The notes: generated from the letters alone by a model not told the origin. DNA of 64,000 nt from Gonapodya prolifera JEL478 (GCA_001574975.1 KQ965794.1:1-64000); one strand, 5' to 3'. Counted from the first letter of the stretch, positions 1 through 10,870 are shown. A program made the numbers and translations.

Positions 1-197
1 AACCGAGCCGGGTCCGATTCCGAGCCGGGTCAGGGAGACGAGTCCGAGTCCGAGCCAGGTCAGGCCAGACGAGTACGAGTCCGAGCCGGGTCCAATATGT
101 CCGAGTCCGAGTCCGAGCCGAGCCAAGAATCGGACTGCTGGTGGTCCGAGCCGAGCCTACTCCAGACTCGGCTCGGCTCGGCGAGTCGGAACACTAA
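1..197. repeat. Degenerate CCGAGTCCGAG-type repeats, probable end of a hAT-like element
   Basis: The stretch is built of imperfect repeats of GAGCCGGGTC and GTCCGAGTCCGAG, first in one orientation and then as the complement (GGCTCGGCTCGG). It ends at about 197 with GAGTCGGAACACTAA. Read on the other strand this gives TTAGTGTTCCGACTCG, the style of terminus seen in many hAT elements (a short AGTGTTCC-like tip followed by GC-rich subterminal repeats). The rest of such an element would lie before the window. No partner end or target-site duplication can be checked, so the family assignment is an inference. Confidence 0.5.
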
Positions 198-2375
198 GCA
201 CCAGTGCTACCATTGATGAACCCAAAACTGCAACACCTGACACACCAGAAGCAAAGTTTACCATCAAAGTTCAACCAAGATCGGGTCCTGCAACAAGCAA
301 CTTCTGCACTGCCACCAATCAATACCAGATTTTGTTGATGCCATCAATCTATATATCAGGAATGGGCCAAGGGTAAACAAACTTAACATGAAACTGTTGA
401 AAAGGATGTTAATGGAATCAATTGAAAATGGCATGTATCTTGAGATTACTGATATGTTGGTTGTTGATGTCTTTTGATCATGTGAGTAAATGTGCTTGCC
501 ACATCTACTTTACCAGGCTCTACACTTAATTCTCCTTGTTGTAATGACCACTGTGCACAAAGTAAGTTTACAGTTGCATGTTAGCCACCACAACTCTGTG
601 TTCTGATTGACAGATGTCAATCTGTTCCTTGATGTCAAGGCAGCTGTTGAAGGAGGTGAAGAGGAATCCAAAGGTATGCATCCAAACTGTTGATGGTGAC
701 CAAGGTGCAAGGGTGGGGATGATGACAAGAGTGACAGCAAGGATAATGAGGACAAGAGCAAATACAACAGGAAGTTCATTAGTTTACTTAGATGTGGCTG
801 TTCTTATTTGACTTTGTTTACTTGTATGAAAATGCTCTAAAGCCTAAATCCCTGCTGCACCCTGCCAGACCTCCCACCCCTGTGGCCAGGCAAGCCCCCT
901 GTTGGCGCGCAGACAAGACCAACCCAGGCTTCTACACCCTCTCAATTCTATGCTCACTGCATGGTCTCTTATTACTGTCTTTATTTGACTAGAACCTAAC
1001 CCAAAGTGTCCACGCCATACACCAACACACAAGGTGAACTGGTGTGGTCATGGATCTACAAGTGGGAGGGGGGGAGGTAATGCAAGTGGGATCTCACATG
1101 GGAGCAGTGGGGGAAGGGGGAGTTCAAGTGGGGTGGAGCCCAGAAGGGGTTGGAGTGCTGGGTCTTCATAAGATTAAGGGACATAACATGGCATTGTTCT
1201 TTGAAGAAATTAATATACTTTTGAAACAAAATTTTCCTCTTCAATATTATGGATCTAGGGGTGGGTGTGGTAATTTACTGGGTGGGGGGTGTAAAAAACG
1301 CAACACTGGTGCTCTTGTGGTTCAACCTATATCACAGAGTGTCATGTCCAACATTTCTCAAATGGCAGCAAAAATATTAAGCCAACTGGCAAATGCTGGA
1401 ATCAACCTTGTTGGAAATTTGGATAAGAAAAGCATTAATGATTTTCTGAACAAGGCTCATGTGCTACACAACCTAGGTGAGCTGCACAAGCCTGTAATCT
1501 GCAGGAATGAGTATGTTTCATTATATATACATAACAAGTTATAATGTGCATGGAACGTGATGCCAAACTTAGGGCACAACCTGCAGCTGTGCACATCTAA
1601 ACCCGCGGCCACAGTAGTGGCACAGCAGCTAATACCCAATGCTCATACTACTCTATATATTCCACATTAGTGGATGTCAGTGTGACATCATGGATCTGCT
1701 GAACAGACAGATGTTATTCTGAGAAAGAACAAACATGTTTCCAGAAGCTCAAATCCCAGGAAGGTACATTTCAAGCTGTTTATTGAAAAGTAAACCAGAC
1801 TGTTCTGACAATAATTGAAACTTTTTGCAGACACATCCACCTTTTACACATCAACATGCTGGTTATACAACTGAAACAACAACTGCTTCCAATGCAGCTA
1901 ACACTCCATTTCCTGGTACATCTGTTCAAACTTCAAAATCACTGTTGTCAAATTCAAAACCTCTGATTCCAAAGAAACTACTATGCAATGTGTTAAAGCA
2001 ACTTGTTAATCAAACAGTCTTGCTTTTTGGATCTTATGCTTTGCATGCTGTACTGCTCAATATCAAGCAATGCACTTTAATGACAAGAAAGTTTGTGCTC
2101 AAGTCCTTGCCATGTTACTTTCCAGGGATCAACATGAAACAAGTCTTGGAACACTCTTGCCTACATGCAGAAACTCATAGTGCAATGTCCAATGTGACGG
2201 CAGCAGCAATATCAACAGTAAATAGTGCTTTTAGCAGAGTCAAACGTTCACCCATATTCCCTTCCTCCAATGAGGTTGAGAAGGATGCTTTTCTATGTGA
2301 AGACATGGAGACAGTGATTCAGGAGCTTAAAGCTCATGAGACTACTACAAGAAGATCAGAACAACATCTATGTCA
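198..2375. other. Unrecognised, repeat-type sequence without a confident gene
   Basis: There are only short open frames here, at 614-811, 1044-1544 and 1825-2370, all on the plus strand and none matching a family I know. Around 1050-1160 a Gly/Ser-rich reading is possible. The AT-rich composition and short broken frames resemble the adjoining transposon debris and differ from the gene-dense DNA after 7 kb. This may be the 5' part of the Fanzor element interrupted by the hAT, or a third element. I could not decide between these. Confidence 0.35.
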
Positions 2376-2377
2376 CC

Positions 2378-2516
2378 AACTGTTACTCAACCCGAACTCA
2401 AACCCAAACCCGCTCAACCCAATCATATTTTTACCAACCCGAAACCCAAACCCGATCCAGGTTCGGGTTTCAGGTTTTGGTTTGGGTTGGTCAGGTTCAG
2501 GTCGGGTCTAGACCAT
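2378..2516. repeat. Left terminal/subterminal repeats of the hAT element
   Basis: A tip reading CTGTTACTCAACCCGAAC is followed by AACCCAAACCC-type repeats (2383-2455) and then their complement, GGTTCGGGTTT and GGTTTGGGTTGG (2458-2512). The block is close to an imperfect palindrome and could fold into a hairpin. The matching block at the other end lies at 5062-5199. Confidence 0.7.
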
Positions 2517-2603
2517 AACCTGGGACCTTCCCAGAGATCAGGCATGTTCCAAAACACTCTGAACGTACTTTACAATAACTCAAATGTATTTTGTAACAAT
2601 AAA

Positions 2604-5048
2604 CTATCTATCTACTAAAGTCTCCTGTGACAGTCTGAAACAAAACTGGTGGCTGTCTGAACTCCACCAGTCCAAGAGCAACATGATTGCCTGCACTGTG
2701 TCCCCATCCAAGCGGTTCCTCTGCGCCTTCATCACCTCTCTAGCCACAGAAAAGAGCTGCTCTGACAGGACAGACATGGCTGGAATCCCCAGGTAATTGC
2801 ACACCATGGGTGTCAACCCAGGGAACTGCACAGCATTTGCCTGCCACCATCCAAGCGGATCCTCTTCCAGGTCCTCCTGCTCAAGGGCCCAGTATCTAGG
2901 TTGAGGGGATGGTAAAATTTGCAGGATTAGAGCACTTCAAAGCAACCAGAACTCACTTGTCCAACTCATTCCTCTCCACTGTTTACGCATGCCTTCTTGA
3001 ATATTGAGGAGGTGAATGCAGTGCTGGGGGTGGCCCTCTTGAGCAGCATATTCCTGCTGGACTGGGTGTCCATTCAGGTGTCCCCTACTGACTTGTACTG
3101 GATGTTGAAGATCAAGGACATCCTATTGAAACAGTGTAGATCAAATAAATTCGAGTTAATCAACTGTAGCAAATTGCTCACTTCATTTTTAACTGATACA
3201 CAAGGCAATCCGGCCACTTCTTGTCTGTGAAGTACTGCAGTCCAAACCACAGGTCCAGGGCCATTGTCATGCAGCAAATCCAATTTGTCTTGTTGTAGTA
3301 TTCCTTGATCTTGGTGGGGGCATTCTGGCACCTCCATTGCATGAGTTCCTATTGAAGTGGGGACAGAAGGATTGGTCAATAAAAACAATGTGAGACCAAC
3401 AGCAACTCACTGCAAAGTCTGCATCCAGAATGTCATCCAGGGTGGCATATCAATCCTTTTGGTCCTTAAAGTGGTCCAGTAGGGCATTGAAGAGGGGGAC
3501 AACTTGCAAAAGGGTTGGGTAGGTAGTAACACACATCATAGTACCAACCTCCTCCAATGGCTTCACAATAGCCACAGGCTGTAGAAGGAGGAGACAGTTA
3601 GTAATCCTGGGAAGTTTGCAGGGGATTCAGAGTTTTGGACTCACCTCTCTTGACTGCATCCAACTCAATTCCGGAATTGGTCCTCCAAAAATGTCATCCT
3701 CCTGAGTCTGACCACAAGGTGAACCTCCTCAATGGCAGGTGATGCAACCCTGAACAACTCTGCAACAAACCAAATCAACAAGGGTGAGACGCATAGGCAC
3801 CTGCACCTCCACAAAACACCTACCTTTGCCCACAAGATTCCCAATATGTCCAAAGCACCTGAAGTACAAGTCCATCCCGTCAAAAAGGGACTTGTCCATA
3901 TCCTTCAATTGTCCTGCCAGAATCCTGATCTTGGACGTGTTTGCACTGGCATTGTTGCATACAATGGTGATAGTCTGTTTGAACAAGGTGACAGGGTGTA
4001 ATTAGGATTCATTCAAATGAAATAGAAAATTGCGTTTTCAGTCACCTTCAAGAGGATGCCCTGCTTCTCCAGGACGCTCCACATCACATTGTCTAGGTTC
4101 TTGCCAGTGTGCTGGATGTCTGTGATGTCCACAAAGTCCAAGACAATGTGACAGAGCCATTGGAATTCCGTGTCAACCCAGTGGGCCATCATCCCCCAAA
4201 ACAATTTGTTGCACTTGTCCACAGTCCAGCTGTCAACTGGGACTGCAGTCTAGAGGGAGCAGATAACCAACTGCAACTAATATGGCTGCAAAAGAACGTC
4301 ACTCACCACAGAGTCCATGTCCTTCAACATTCTGTTCACAATCCAATCCATGTCCACAATCTCCTGCATGATTTGGTGCTTGATGGTGTTGTTGCTGCAT
4401 TTTGAAGGTCCAGCCAAGCATGGCAAAGGATTGTCCACATTCCTTTGCCCTGAAGGAGAAGGAAGAATGATGTGAATGAAAGAGAAAACGTGTGCGGCTT
4501 CAAATCTGACCCACCTCTACTGAACAAAGTGAGTGGTCATCCACCACCACAAAGTGGACCAACAAGCACTTCAGCAGCTCATTGGTAATAATCCACTTTG
4601 TGTGTACCTAGATGAAAACAACACCCACAAGGACTGCTCACCATGCCTTTCGCTGTTGCCCTCCTCTGTTTGTTCCTGTTGTCCTCTGCCAGCTGTTCCA
4701 AGGTGAGGCTGTTTGGGTGCTTGTTCCAGAGATGCCTCATTGCGTTTGTTGGCAACTTGTCCAGGGGAATTTGGGCTGTCCAGCTGCAATCCCCAAGGTT
4801 GCAGTGCCAGAATGGCTTGAATGGTGGCTTGTCTCCCATCTGTGGGGAGATTTGATGGGAAACAATTTGGAATCATAGATTAGTAAGCATGTCTGGACAT
4901 GCCCAGATAGCATTGCAGACGCATCCCTCACCAATTCACAAATGACATAATCCCAGATCCATGACTGATCCTTCTTGCCCCTTGCAGCCGCACTCCTTTC
5001 TGTAGATCCACTGTTATTTTCTGTGTTTGATTTGTCTTGGGAGAACAT
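2604..5048 (-). pseudogene. hAT transposase, degenerate
   Basis: Minus-strand pieces in order. At 4990-5048 is a start with SWIWDYV, the aromatic entry of a BED finger. At about 4620-4839 the finger continues with CNLGDC and HLWNKH (Cys pair, His pair). At 4013-4222 is the core motif MMAHWVDTEFQW with LDFVD and HTGKNL. At 3729-3986 are TIVCNNASANTSK and FRCFGHIGNLV. At 2604-2831 is the hATC dimerisation region, with YLGIPAMSVLSEQLFS and RNRLDGDTVQA. In active hAT enzymes the NNAS motif reads DNAS, whose Asp is catalytic; here the codon is AAC (Asn), so this copy looks catalytically dead as well as frame-broken. Short introns may lie between some pieces. The family assignment is secure; the exon structure is not. 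Confidence 0.8.
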
Positions 5049-5061
5049 TACAAAAGTTCAC

Positions 5062-5199
5062 CCAACAAAAAAGCAAAAATTTTGAACCCAAAACCCAAAC
5101 CCAAAATTTGGGTTTGGGTATGGGTTCAATTTAAGATTTTTACAGACCCAAAACCTGGAGTCAGGTTTTGGGATCTTGGGTTCACTGTGCGTAACACTA
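5062..5199. repeat. Right terminal/subterminal repeats of the hAT element
   Basis: AACCCAAAACCCAAACCC is followed by its complement GGGTTTGGGTATGGGTTC and then by a second inverted pair, CCCAAAACCTGGAGTCAGG with TTTTGGGATC. The block closes at GCGTAACACTA, which mirrors the left tip. The layout is the same as at 2378-2516. Confidence 0.7.
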
Positions 5200-6640
5200 C
5201 CTCAAGGCCTGCTGGGAGGAACTCATTCCAGCTCTGTTCACCATCCAAACACATCTTGATCAGTACATTGACATCAAGGGTGTGTGCAAGTTCTTTGCAC
5301 TACTTCCAATGGCTGACATGCAAGTCCAAATGCCCAACTTCTCCTCACATGGCTTCCACAAAGTGATTGCCCTGGCCAAAACCATGAAGAACCACCATTC
5401 TCCAGACTGGACATCCTCATCCCCATAATGGCATCTGGCAAAATATCCAAGCAACTCCAATCCCCACTGCCACCACCATTGATGTGCAGTTGTCCATGCA
5501 AATGTGGACCAATTTCTTTGACTTTTGGCAGTTTGAGACCCATGAACAAGTTTGCTCTTAGGTAAGCAATGCTCTTTGCTTTTGTGTGTGCATTCTCACC
5601 TTTGCAGTATCCACAACAACAGGTACAGTCTCTGCATTTACATGCAGACACCAGTTGCTAGTGGTGAACCCCTGACCCTGCAGAACTACGTCCAACATAC
5701 CCCCTCATCTACGTGACCTATGGGGTTGTTGTGTGGGCTTGTGTGATCCTGGGTGCAACAAGGTCATGGTCCACGCATCGGTTGAGGTACCTTTCCACTC
5801 AAGCAACCTTTGCCCTTTCCTCCAACCTTGTGATGAGTTGTGGCTGCCAATGATTTTCAGCAAGTTCAGACTTGGGAGTATCACAACAAGGCCAAGTTCA
5901 ACAGTGCTTGTGAGTCTCTACTTCTTGCTTTGTTGAACATGATGAGGAACAAAAATGTCTCATTCTTCCAGGACCTTGAGGCAGAAATGGATGGACAAGG
6001 ACCAGACTATCCAAAGGATCAACATGGGATGCCAACATTCAAGACCGCTAACCCACTGCACCAAAACTGGTACCTTGCATACTTCCTCCAACATCTGGGC
6101 ACAATGGTTGGAATTTTACCAGAAACACAGTTGGAAAAAGTAAGTTGTCCCTGTTTCATGCCAGCCTAACCTGACTCATCTCCTTCACGGGCTACAGTTC
6201 AAGCTGAAAGCTGGCCCTCATGGTGTGTTGCTTCACTTGTGGCAAGAAACTGGCAAAGTGCGTCATTGTCTGGGGTGCCACCATCTTCAACTAGTCAATT
6301 GCGGACATCCTCCAAGCCCCAACAAGCTTATTCAGAGAATGTTTGTCTTGGCAGGTGGGACAGCGCTCCTGATCAATGAGTTCAGGACCAGTTGGGTGTG
6401 CTTGCAGTGCCATGAGTATTTCCTGAATGAGCAAGGGACCAAACAGAAGCTGTGGGGCATGAGGTGAGTTTTGATCACATCCTTTATTGATCTTCTTTCA
6501 AGTAACTTAAAAATTTTCTTTGTTGTCTAGATCATGCACGACTCATGAGTGCAAGTGGATCTGGAACTGAGACATCAACGCAGCAAGAAATATCCTCTAC
6601 CTTTTCCTTTACGCAAATGCCCATTTCTTCCAAAATCGTG
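5200..6640 (+). pseudogene. Fanzor (TnpB-like RNA-guided nuclease family) gene relic
   Basis: Successive plus-strand pieces carry the landmarks of eukaryotic TnpB homologues. At 5273-5300 is KFFALLPM. At about 5490-5550 is MWTNFFDFWQFET (the WxxFFDxxxFET-like box). At 5736-5765 is GLCDPGCNKV, the RuvC-I motif with its Asp at 5745-5747. Next come a helical part at 5840-6130 and a splice pair (GTAAGT at about 6139, ACAG at 6199). At about 6370-6415 is INEFRTSWVCLQCH, the first Cys pair of the zinc ribbon, followed by a second half SCTTHEC and then WN-stop-DINAARNIL at 6562-6597. That last block is RuvC-III, where active members read WNRDxNAA. The stop is TGA at 6568-6570, a likely CGA-to-TGA change, and further frame breaks lie upstream. 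The N-terminal part is not identified and may lie left of the hAT. Fanzor genes are known from chytrid fungi (Spizellomyces) and ride in several kinds of DNA transposon. Confidence 0.75.
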
Positions 6641-7264
6641 ACTGATCCCTTTGCCCTGGCCACTTCAGTTGGAAGAACCCTTGACCATTTTCAACGTCTT
6701 GTGAGTTCTATTGCCTTCCACTCAAGTCACTTTCCACTCTAACTCAAATCTTTCCAGTCTTCTCTACTTTCTCTTGAAATCTTAATATGTGTTACATGCC
6801 CAGGGCGCGTGCAAACCTGGTTAACGAGGCTAATATCCCCTGAGGGACAATGACGCTTGGGAGTGCGTGGTCCGTTTGGTGGGGTGGAACCTTGCAGTGC
6901 GCAACAACGTTACGAGCCCGTCAGATGTTGTCTCAGATGAATTGGTGTTTAGTGACCGTGCACTCTGCGGTCGTCCACGTTTCTCCTACTACTACATGTA
7001 TTTCTGGTATCACAACACCCTCCGTATCATGGACCACCATGCCATGATACCACTGACACACTCGGTTGGTCGGCGGAAAGAGAAAATCTGAATCTGTGTG
7101 ACGGACGAATTTCAGCGATACAAGTGTCAACCTACACACTTGACCACGCTACGTTTGGCTATGCACTCCCCTCGTAAAAAGATCGAGCGCTACACAGTTC
7201 TGTATGCCGAACTTTCGCGGCAAAATAAATTAAGCGACTGCAAAGCACGGAATTCTCCGGGCCA
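6641..7264. other. Junction between transposon debris and host genes, no gene seen
   Basis: Base composition changes near 6.8 kb from AT-rich repeat-type sequence to the mixed composition of the host genes. Short open frames at 6850-7091 have no recognisable content. The distal part probably holds the promoter and 5' leader of the gene starting near 7265. I saw no tRNA, clear terminal repeat or target-site duplication marking the right end of the Fanzor element. Confidence 0.4.
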
Positions 7265-10200
7265 ATGGGCAAAAGTCATCAAAACTTGAACACGATGATC
7301 CCCCCAGGCTTCGTGCTCGTGCCCTCCTTGTCTCTTCAGCAACCATCAGGATCAGCCTCGCTCGCCATGTTCCCACCGGCGCCAATTGTTACACAGCCAC
7401 CGGCTCATCATCACTCGGACTCGACTGCTGTGGATGCAGCTCAGCAGTTCATGATGCTTCCTGTCCCGGTGCCCAGCGCTCAGAGCCCGCTTCCAACGTC
7501 TGTATTCCAACAGCAGCTTGCCGCCCTGGCTGGAACTCTTGCGCTTTGTTACGGAATGACATCACTTCAGCCGACGTTTCCACCAGGATTTGCGAGTCCT
7601 ATGCAGCCGACATGTCCCAACGTTCAGTCTACGTCAAGCAGTCAGCCTGCAGCTGGGTTGAGGGAAGCTCGCAAGGTTCGCCCTGCACGCAACTCTCCGA
7701 CTGAAAATACCCCGTATCAACAAAGGCACCTTTCACCGGACTCCAGACTTCCACCACAAGAAGCCCCGCTCTTACGAGAGCGCGTCACGGGGCGGGCTCC
7801 CCTTTTACGAGAACATCCAATGGGTGAGGCTCCCCTCTTGCAAGAACTCGCCATGGAGGAGGTTCCCCTTTCACGAGAACAGGTTTCGGTTCGACCCACA
7901 CTCCCACCTCGGCCTGGTGTCGAGCACTATCCCAAGGCCACCCCAAGCAAGATACCTGTTGGTGGATTCAGGTTTCGTCCATATCATCCACCTGGCAGCT
8001 CAAGCCCTGGTATTCGCTCAACGGACAGCGGACGCAGCTGCTTTGCTCGTCGCCGCCAAACTCTTCCCTGATGGACGAGAACAACTCTGTCAGATCAAGA
8101 GCTGCGTTTCGACAGGCAAATTCCCAAAGATACCAGCGAAAAACTAACGTGGGGGCAGAGCAGCGATCAACGAGACGATACAGCTTTTTGCTTGGGGACA
8201 CGATACAGGCAGAGTTCAGCGGACAACCAAGTAGATTTGAGTTGGAGCCAGGCGAAGTCACACAAGAAGCGGGTACAAGCGAGACCAATGCAGTGGGAGG
8301 AGGTTCTTGCTCTGGCGAGGACGTTGATCTATTTTGGAAGGTTCGCGAAGAACCTCCACCTGAGACCCATGGTGGGTTGACTTTGTTAATATCTTAATTC
8401 TTCAACGTTTTGTTCTAGCAAAAAGCCCTTAGGTTTGAAATCGGGCGGTAATATGGCCACGGAGTACAGCCATGATCTACGTCCTCCAGTGCAGCAACAG
8501 ACTCACAGACCAGGGCCCAAGAGAACCAAATGTACGTTTGATCTTAATCTTTGCGACATTCACCACTGCCTGATCTCTTGAAATGGCCACATTCTAGCAA
8601 GTCGAGGTCCTCCACCACGACATCCCCTTCACGCTCTTGCAACAGTCCTTTCATCTGCCAACCCAAGTGGTCTCTGGGCAACCACGTCCGCCATTCAACC
8701 TCTAGTCACTGACCACAAAACGCACGTGGAGCGCCTCTCAGCCTTCGCAGCCGGGCGCGGACTTAAGCTTCGCTACGAGATCTCGGACAGCGAAATGGTA
8801 AGCTTGGGAGTCCGGGCTCGGGCGGTGATGAACGACACTGCCCTGCCCTGGAGCAAGTACTTTTCCGACAAAGAGCAAGCCAAGGAAGAAGCTGCCAAGG
8901 ACGGACTCGCAAGTGTGGTATCTTCGGAATTGAAAATGCAACAGGTTGTTTTGGGTTGCCTTAGTCCTTACGCATCGTTTCACCTCAATGAACCGTTGCA
9001 TTCTGCACAGACCATGATCGTAATCAACAAAAAAGTCCAGGCTGGTGATACGTGCCGCCACTGGTCCTCACTAGTCTCTTTTATCGTCACAACCGAACAG
9101 CAGGCACAAGAAGCGAGCAAAGCTGTGCAGGAGATCAAGGCGGGAGTACTCAACAGATTACAAATGGAAGAAAAAAGAATCAAAATTAGTGATGTTATTG
9201 AAGGTGGAAGGTGAGTGGTCCTCCATGATTAGTTGCTGGTGGAAGATGAATACGAGATTCTGTTGACAGCTTCAGACGGAAGACCTCCATTCACAGCGAG
9301 TCTGTTGACTTGACCATCTACATATTGCCCCCGCCCGGTCGCAACCCTGGCAGTCTCCGCCCCAAAGCGGCGTTTTCCAACATGCTTCTCGGCTACTTCG
9401 AGCACTGGGCAAGACTGCCGAGCTCAAGTGCTTTCAAGGTCTCTGACGTTGCAACATGTCCCGGCGTTGTATCCGCGTTGGTGAACGGGCAAAGCTTTTC
9501 TCTCACTCTGTGCGCAGATGTGGAGTCCAATCAACTGGAGGAGTTTCTTCGAGAGGGATATCAAACTGATCCGTCCGCTCTCGAAGGAGAAAATCATGTA
9601 AAACCAGATGCAGTTCAAAGGTCCCTGGAATGGCGATCATTCTACGTTCGCGAAGAAGTGCTTTACTGGATGGATGAGTCCCAATGGCCAACGGAGTGTT
9701 GAGACTTCGCGCGGATGGTGCAGCTATGGGGTACGTGCGTGATTTTTCCAAAAGGGAAGAACGTCGTGGGGTGGGAGACATTCCTCGAAATGTTCGCTTT
9801 TTGGGTGTGGGATGAGGTGAGCCACCGAATGTTGAAAAGGCTCGCATTGGCTGAGACCCAAGCCTCCTTTCAGGCCACCTTCCGCGGAGAGTCTCGCTCT
9901 GTTCCAAAACTTTTCTCCGTGGCTATTTCTCTCCTTTGCGGGGCGACAGTCCTCAGTCTTACGTTCAAGTCGGCAAAATATGACGAAGAGTTTGACGTTC
10001 CCACAGCCATAAAAACAGCTCGACCACTATTGCTGAATCCCGTGAATCCATTCGATAATTTCATGGCGTATAGCAATTCTGCTGCTTGGATAGAAGTCGA
10101 AAAGGCGGCAAGGTGACATCAATAGCCCTCGAGAAACTGTTCAACGAACCGGACATGGTAAATTAATTGCGAAAGCTTTCTTCCCGGGAGTTAAAACTTT

Positions 10201-10811
10201 ACGGTCCATGTTTACAGACTTTGGTGAACTTGAACAGCATTTTCAAACCAGTTGCCAGCGAGAAAGCTTCTTTCCACGTCAAGTACAAGGCGTGTGCGTT
10301 GATACATATGTTGGGACACAACGACACGACAAGTGCTAACCGTTTTTTATTACGCAGTTTCACTCAAAATTGAAAGCAAGCCCCCAAACCCTCACATGTC
10401 AATACCAGACGATTCACCAAATCGCTACGCAATATCGCAACTATCTCAAATTGGCATTCCGACGTGCATCTTGAGCAGAACTCGCATAATTACAGCTACA
10501 AACCTTCCAGCGATTGCTGGAGAGATTGATCGATCCGCCGTAGAACACAAGTTGAAAGTGTGAGTATCCGATTGCTTGTTCCCACAACTGCACCTGCCAA
10601 TCAGATTCTATACGCCATTGATAGATACTTCGAGAATGATTTGCGCACCATTTTTGAAGCCGCGTTTTCGGAAGCACAACGTGTTGACGGTGCATATGTT
10701 CCAGGGAGAGCACCAACATTCTCCATCGAGGCACCCGTTACCGAAGAGTGGGCAGTATCCATTCGATGCTGGATTGAGGACATGTCAGTTTTGGGTGGCT
10801 CTTTTGCTTAA
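7265..10811 (+). CDS. dsRNA-binding protein with OAS-like (pseudo)nucleotidyltransferase domain, internal TGA
   Basis: A long Pro/Gln/Ser-rich N-terminal part (7265 to about 8700) includes a short repeat PLLRE (7770-7880). Next is a likely double-stranded-RNA-binding domain (about 8729-8930; RYEIS then a Lys/Glu/Ala-rich helix). From 9120 to 10113 the protein follows the 2'-5' oligoadenylate synthetase plan: helix, ISDVIEGGSFRRKTS (spliced across 9211/9270), then ESVDLTIYIL; later MVQLWGTC, then WETFLEMFAFWVWDE, and the C-terminal signature RPLLLNPVNPFDNF (10022-10063). In OAS the metal-binding site is DAD; here it reads SVD, and the third Asp also seems missing, as in the catalytically dead NF45/NF90 DZF relatives. 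An in-frame TGA at 9700-9702 interrupts an otherwise open frame from about 9273 to 10113. Exons near 7.96-8.04 kb and after 10.1 kb are uncertain; the last exon ends GGSFA at 10811. Family: medium confidence. Activity: unlikely. Confidence 0.6.
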
Positions 10812-10870
10812 GTCATTTCTACATTGCAAACATTGGCATAAAAACAACATCAATGAATCAAATACAGCAA

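Larger units (their letters stand above)
2376..5199 (-). mobile_element. hAT superfamily DNA transposon, decayed
   Basis: Both ends start with a similar short tip (left CTGTTACTCAACCCGAAC, right end on the minus strand GTGTTACGCACAGTGAAC) followed by runs of AACCCAAACCC and its complement. Between them the minus strand encodes recognisable hAT transposase parts in the expected order: a BED zinc finger, the catalytic core and a C-terminal hATC dimerisation region. I found no matching 8-bp target-site duplication, so the exact ends are uncertain by a few bases. The transposase is broken into several frames, so the copy is not autonomous. It abuts the Fanzor relic at 5200, which suggests it inserted into that element. 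Confidence 0.8.

Noticed and set aside
1-197. Telomeric or subtelomeric repeat
   Set aside because: The CCGAG-type units are irregular, switch strand and end in a hAT-like tip; a TTAGGG-type array is absent.
6850-7139. Small gene between the Fanzor relic and the OAS-like gene
   Set aside because: Overlapping short frames on both strands with no conserved motif; more likely promoter or leader.
9700-9702. TGA as selenocysteine or as a reassigned codon
   Set aside because: TGA ends several clear genes in the window, and no SECIS-like element or Sec-type context was visible; a nonsense change or unusual splicing is simpler.
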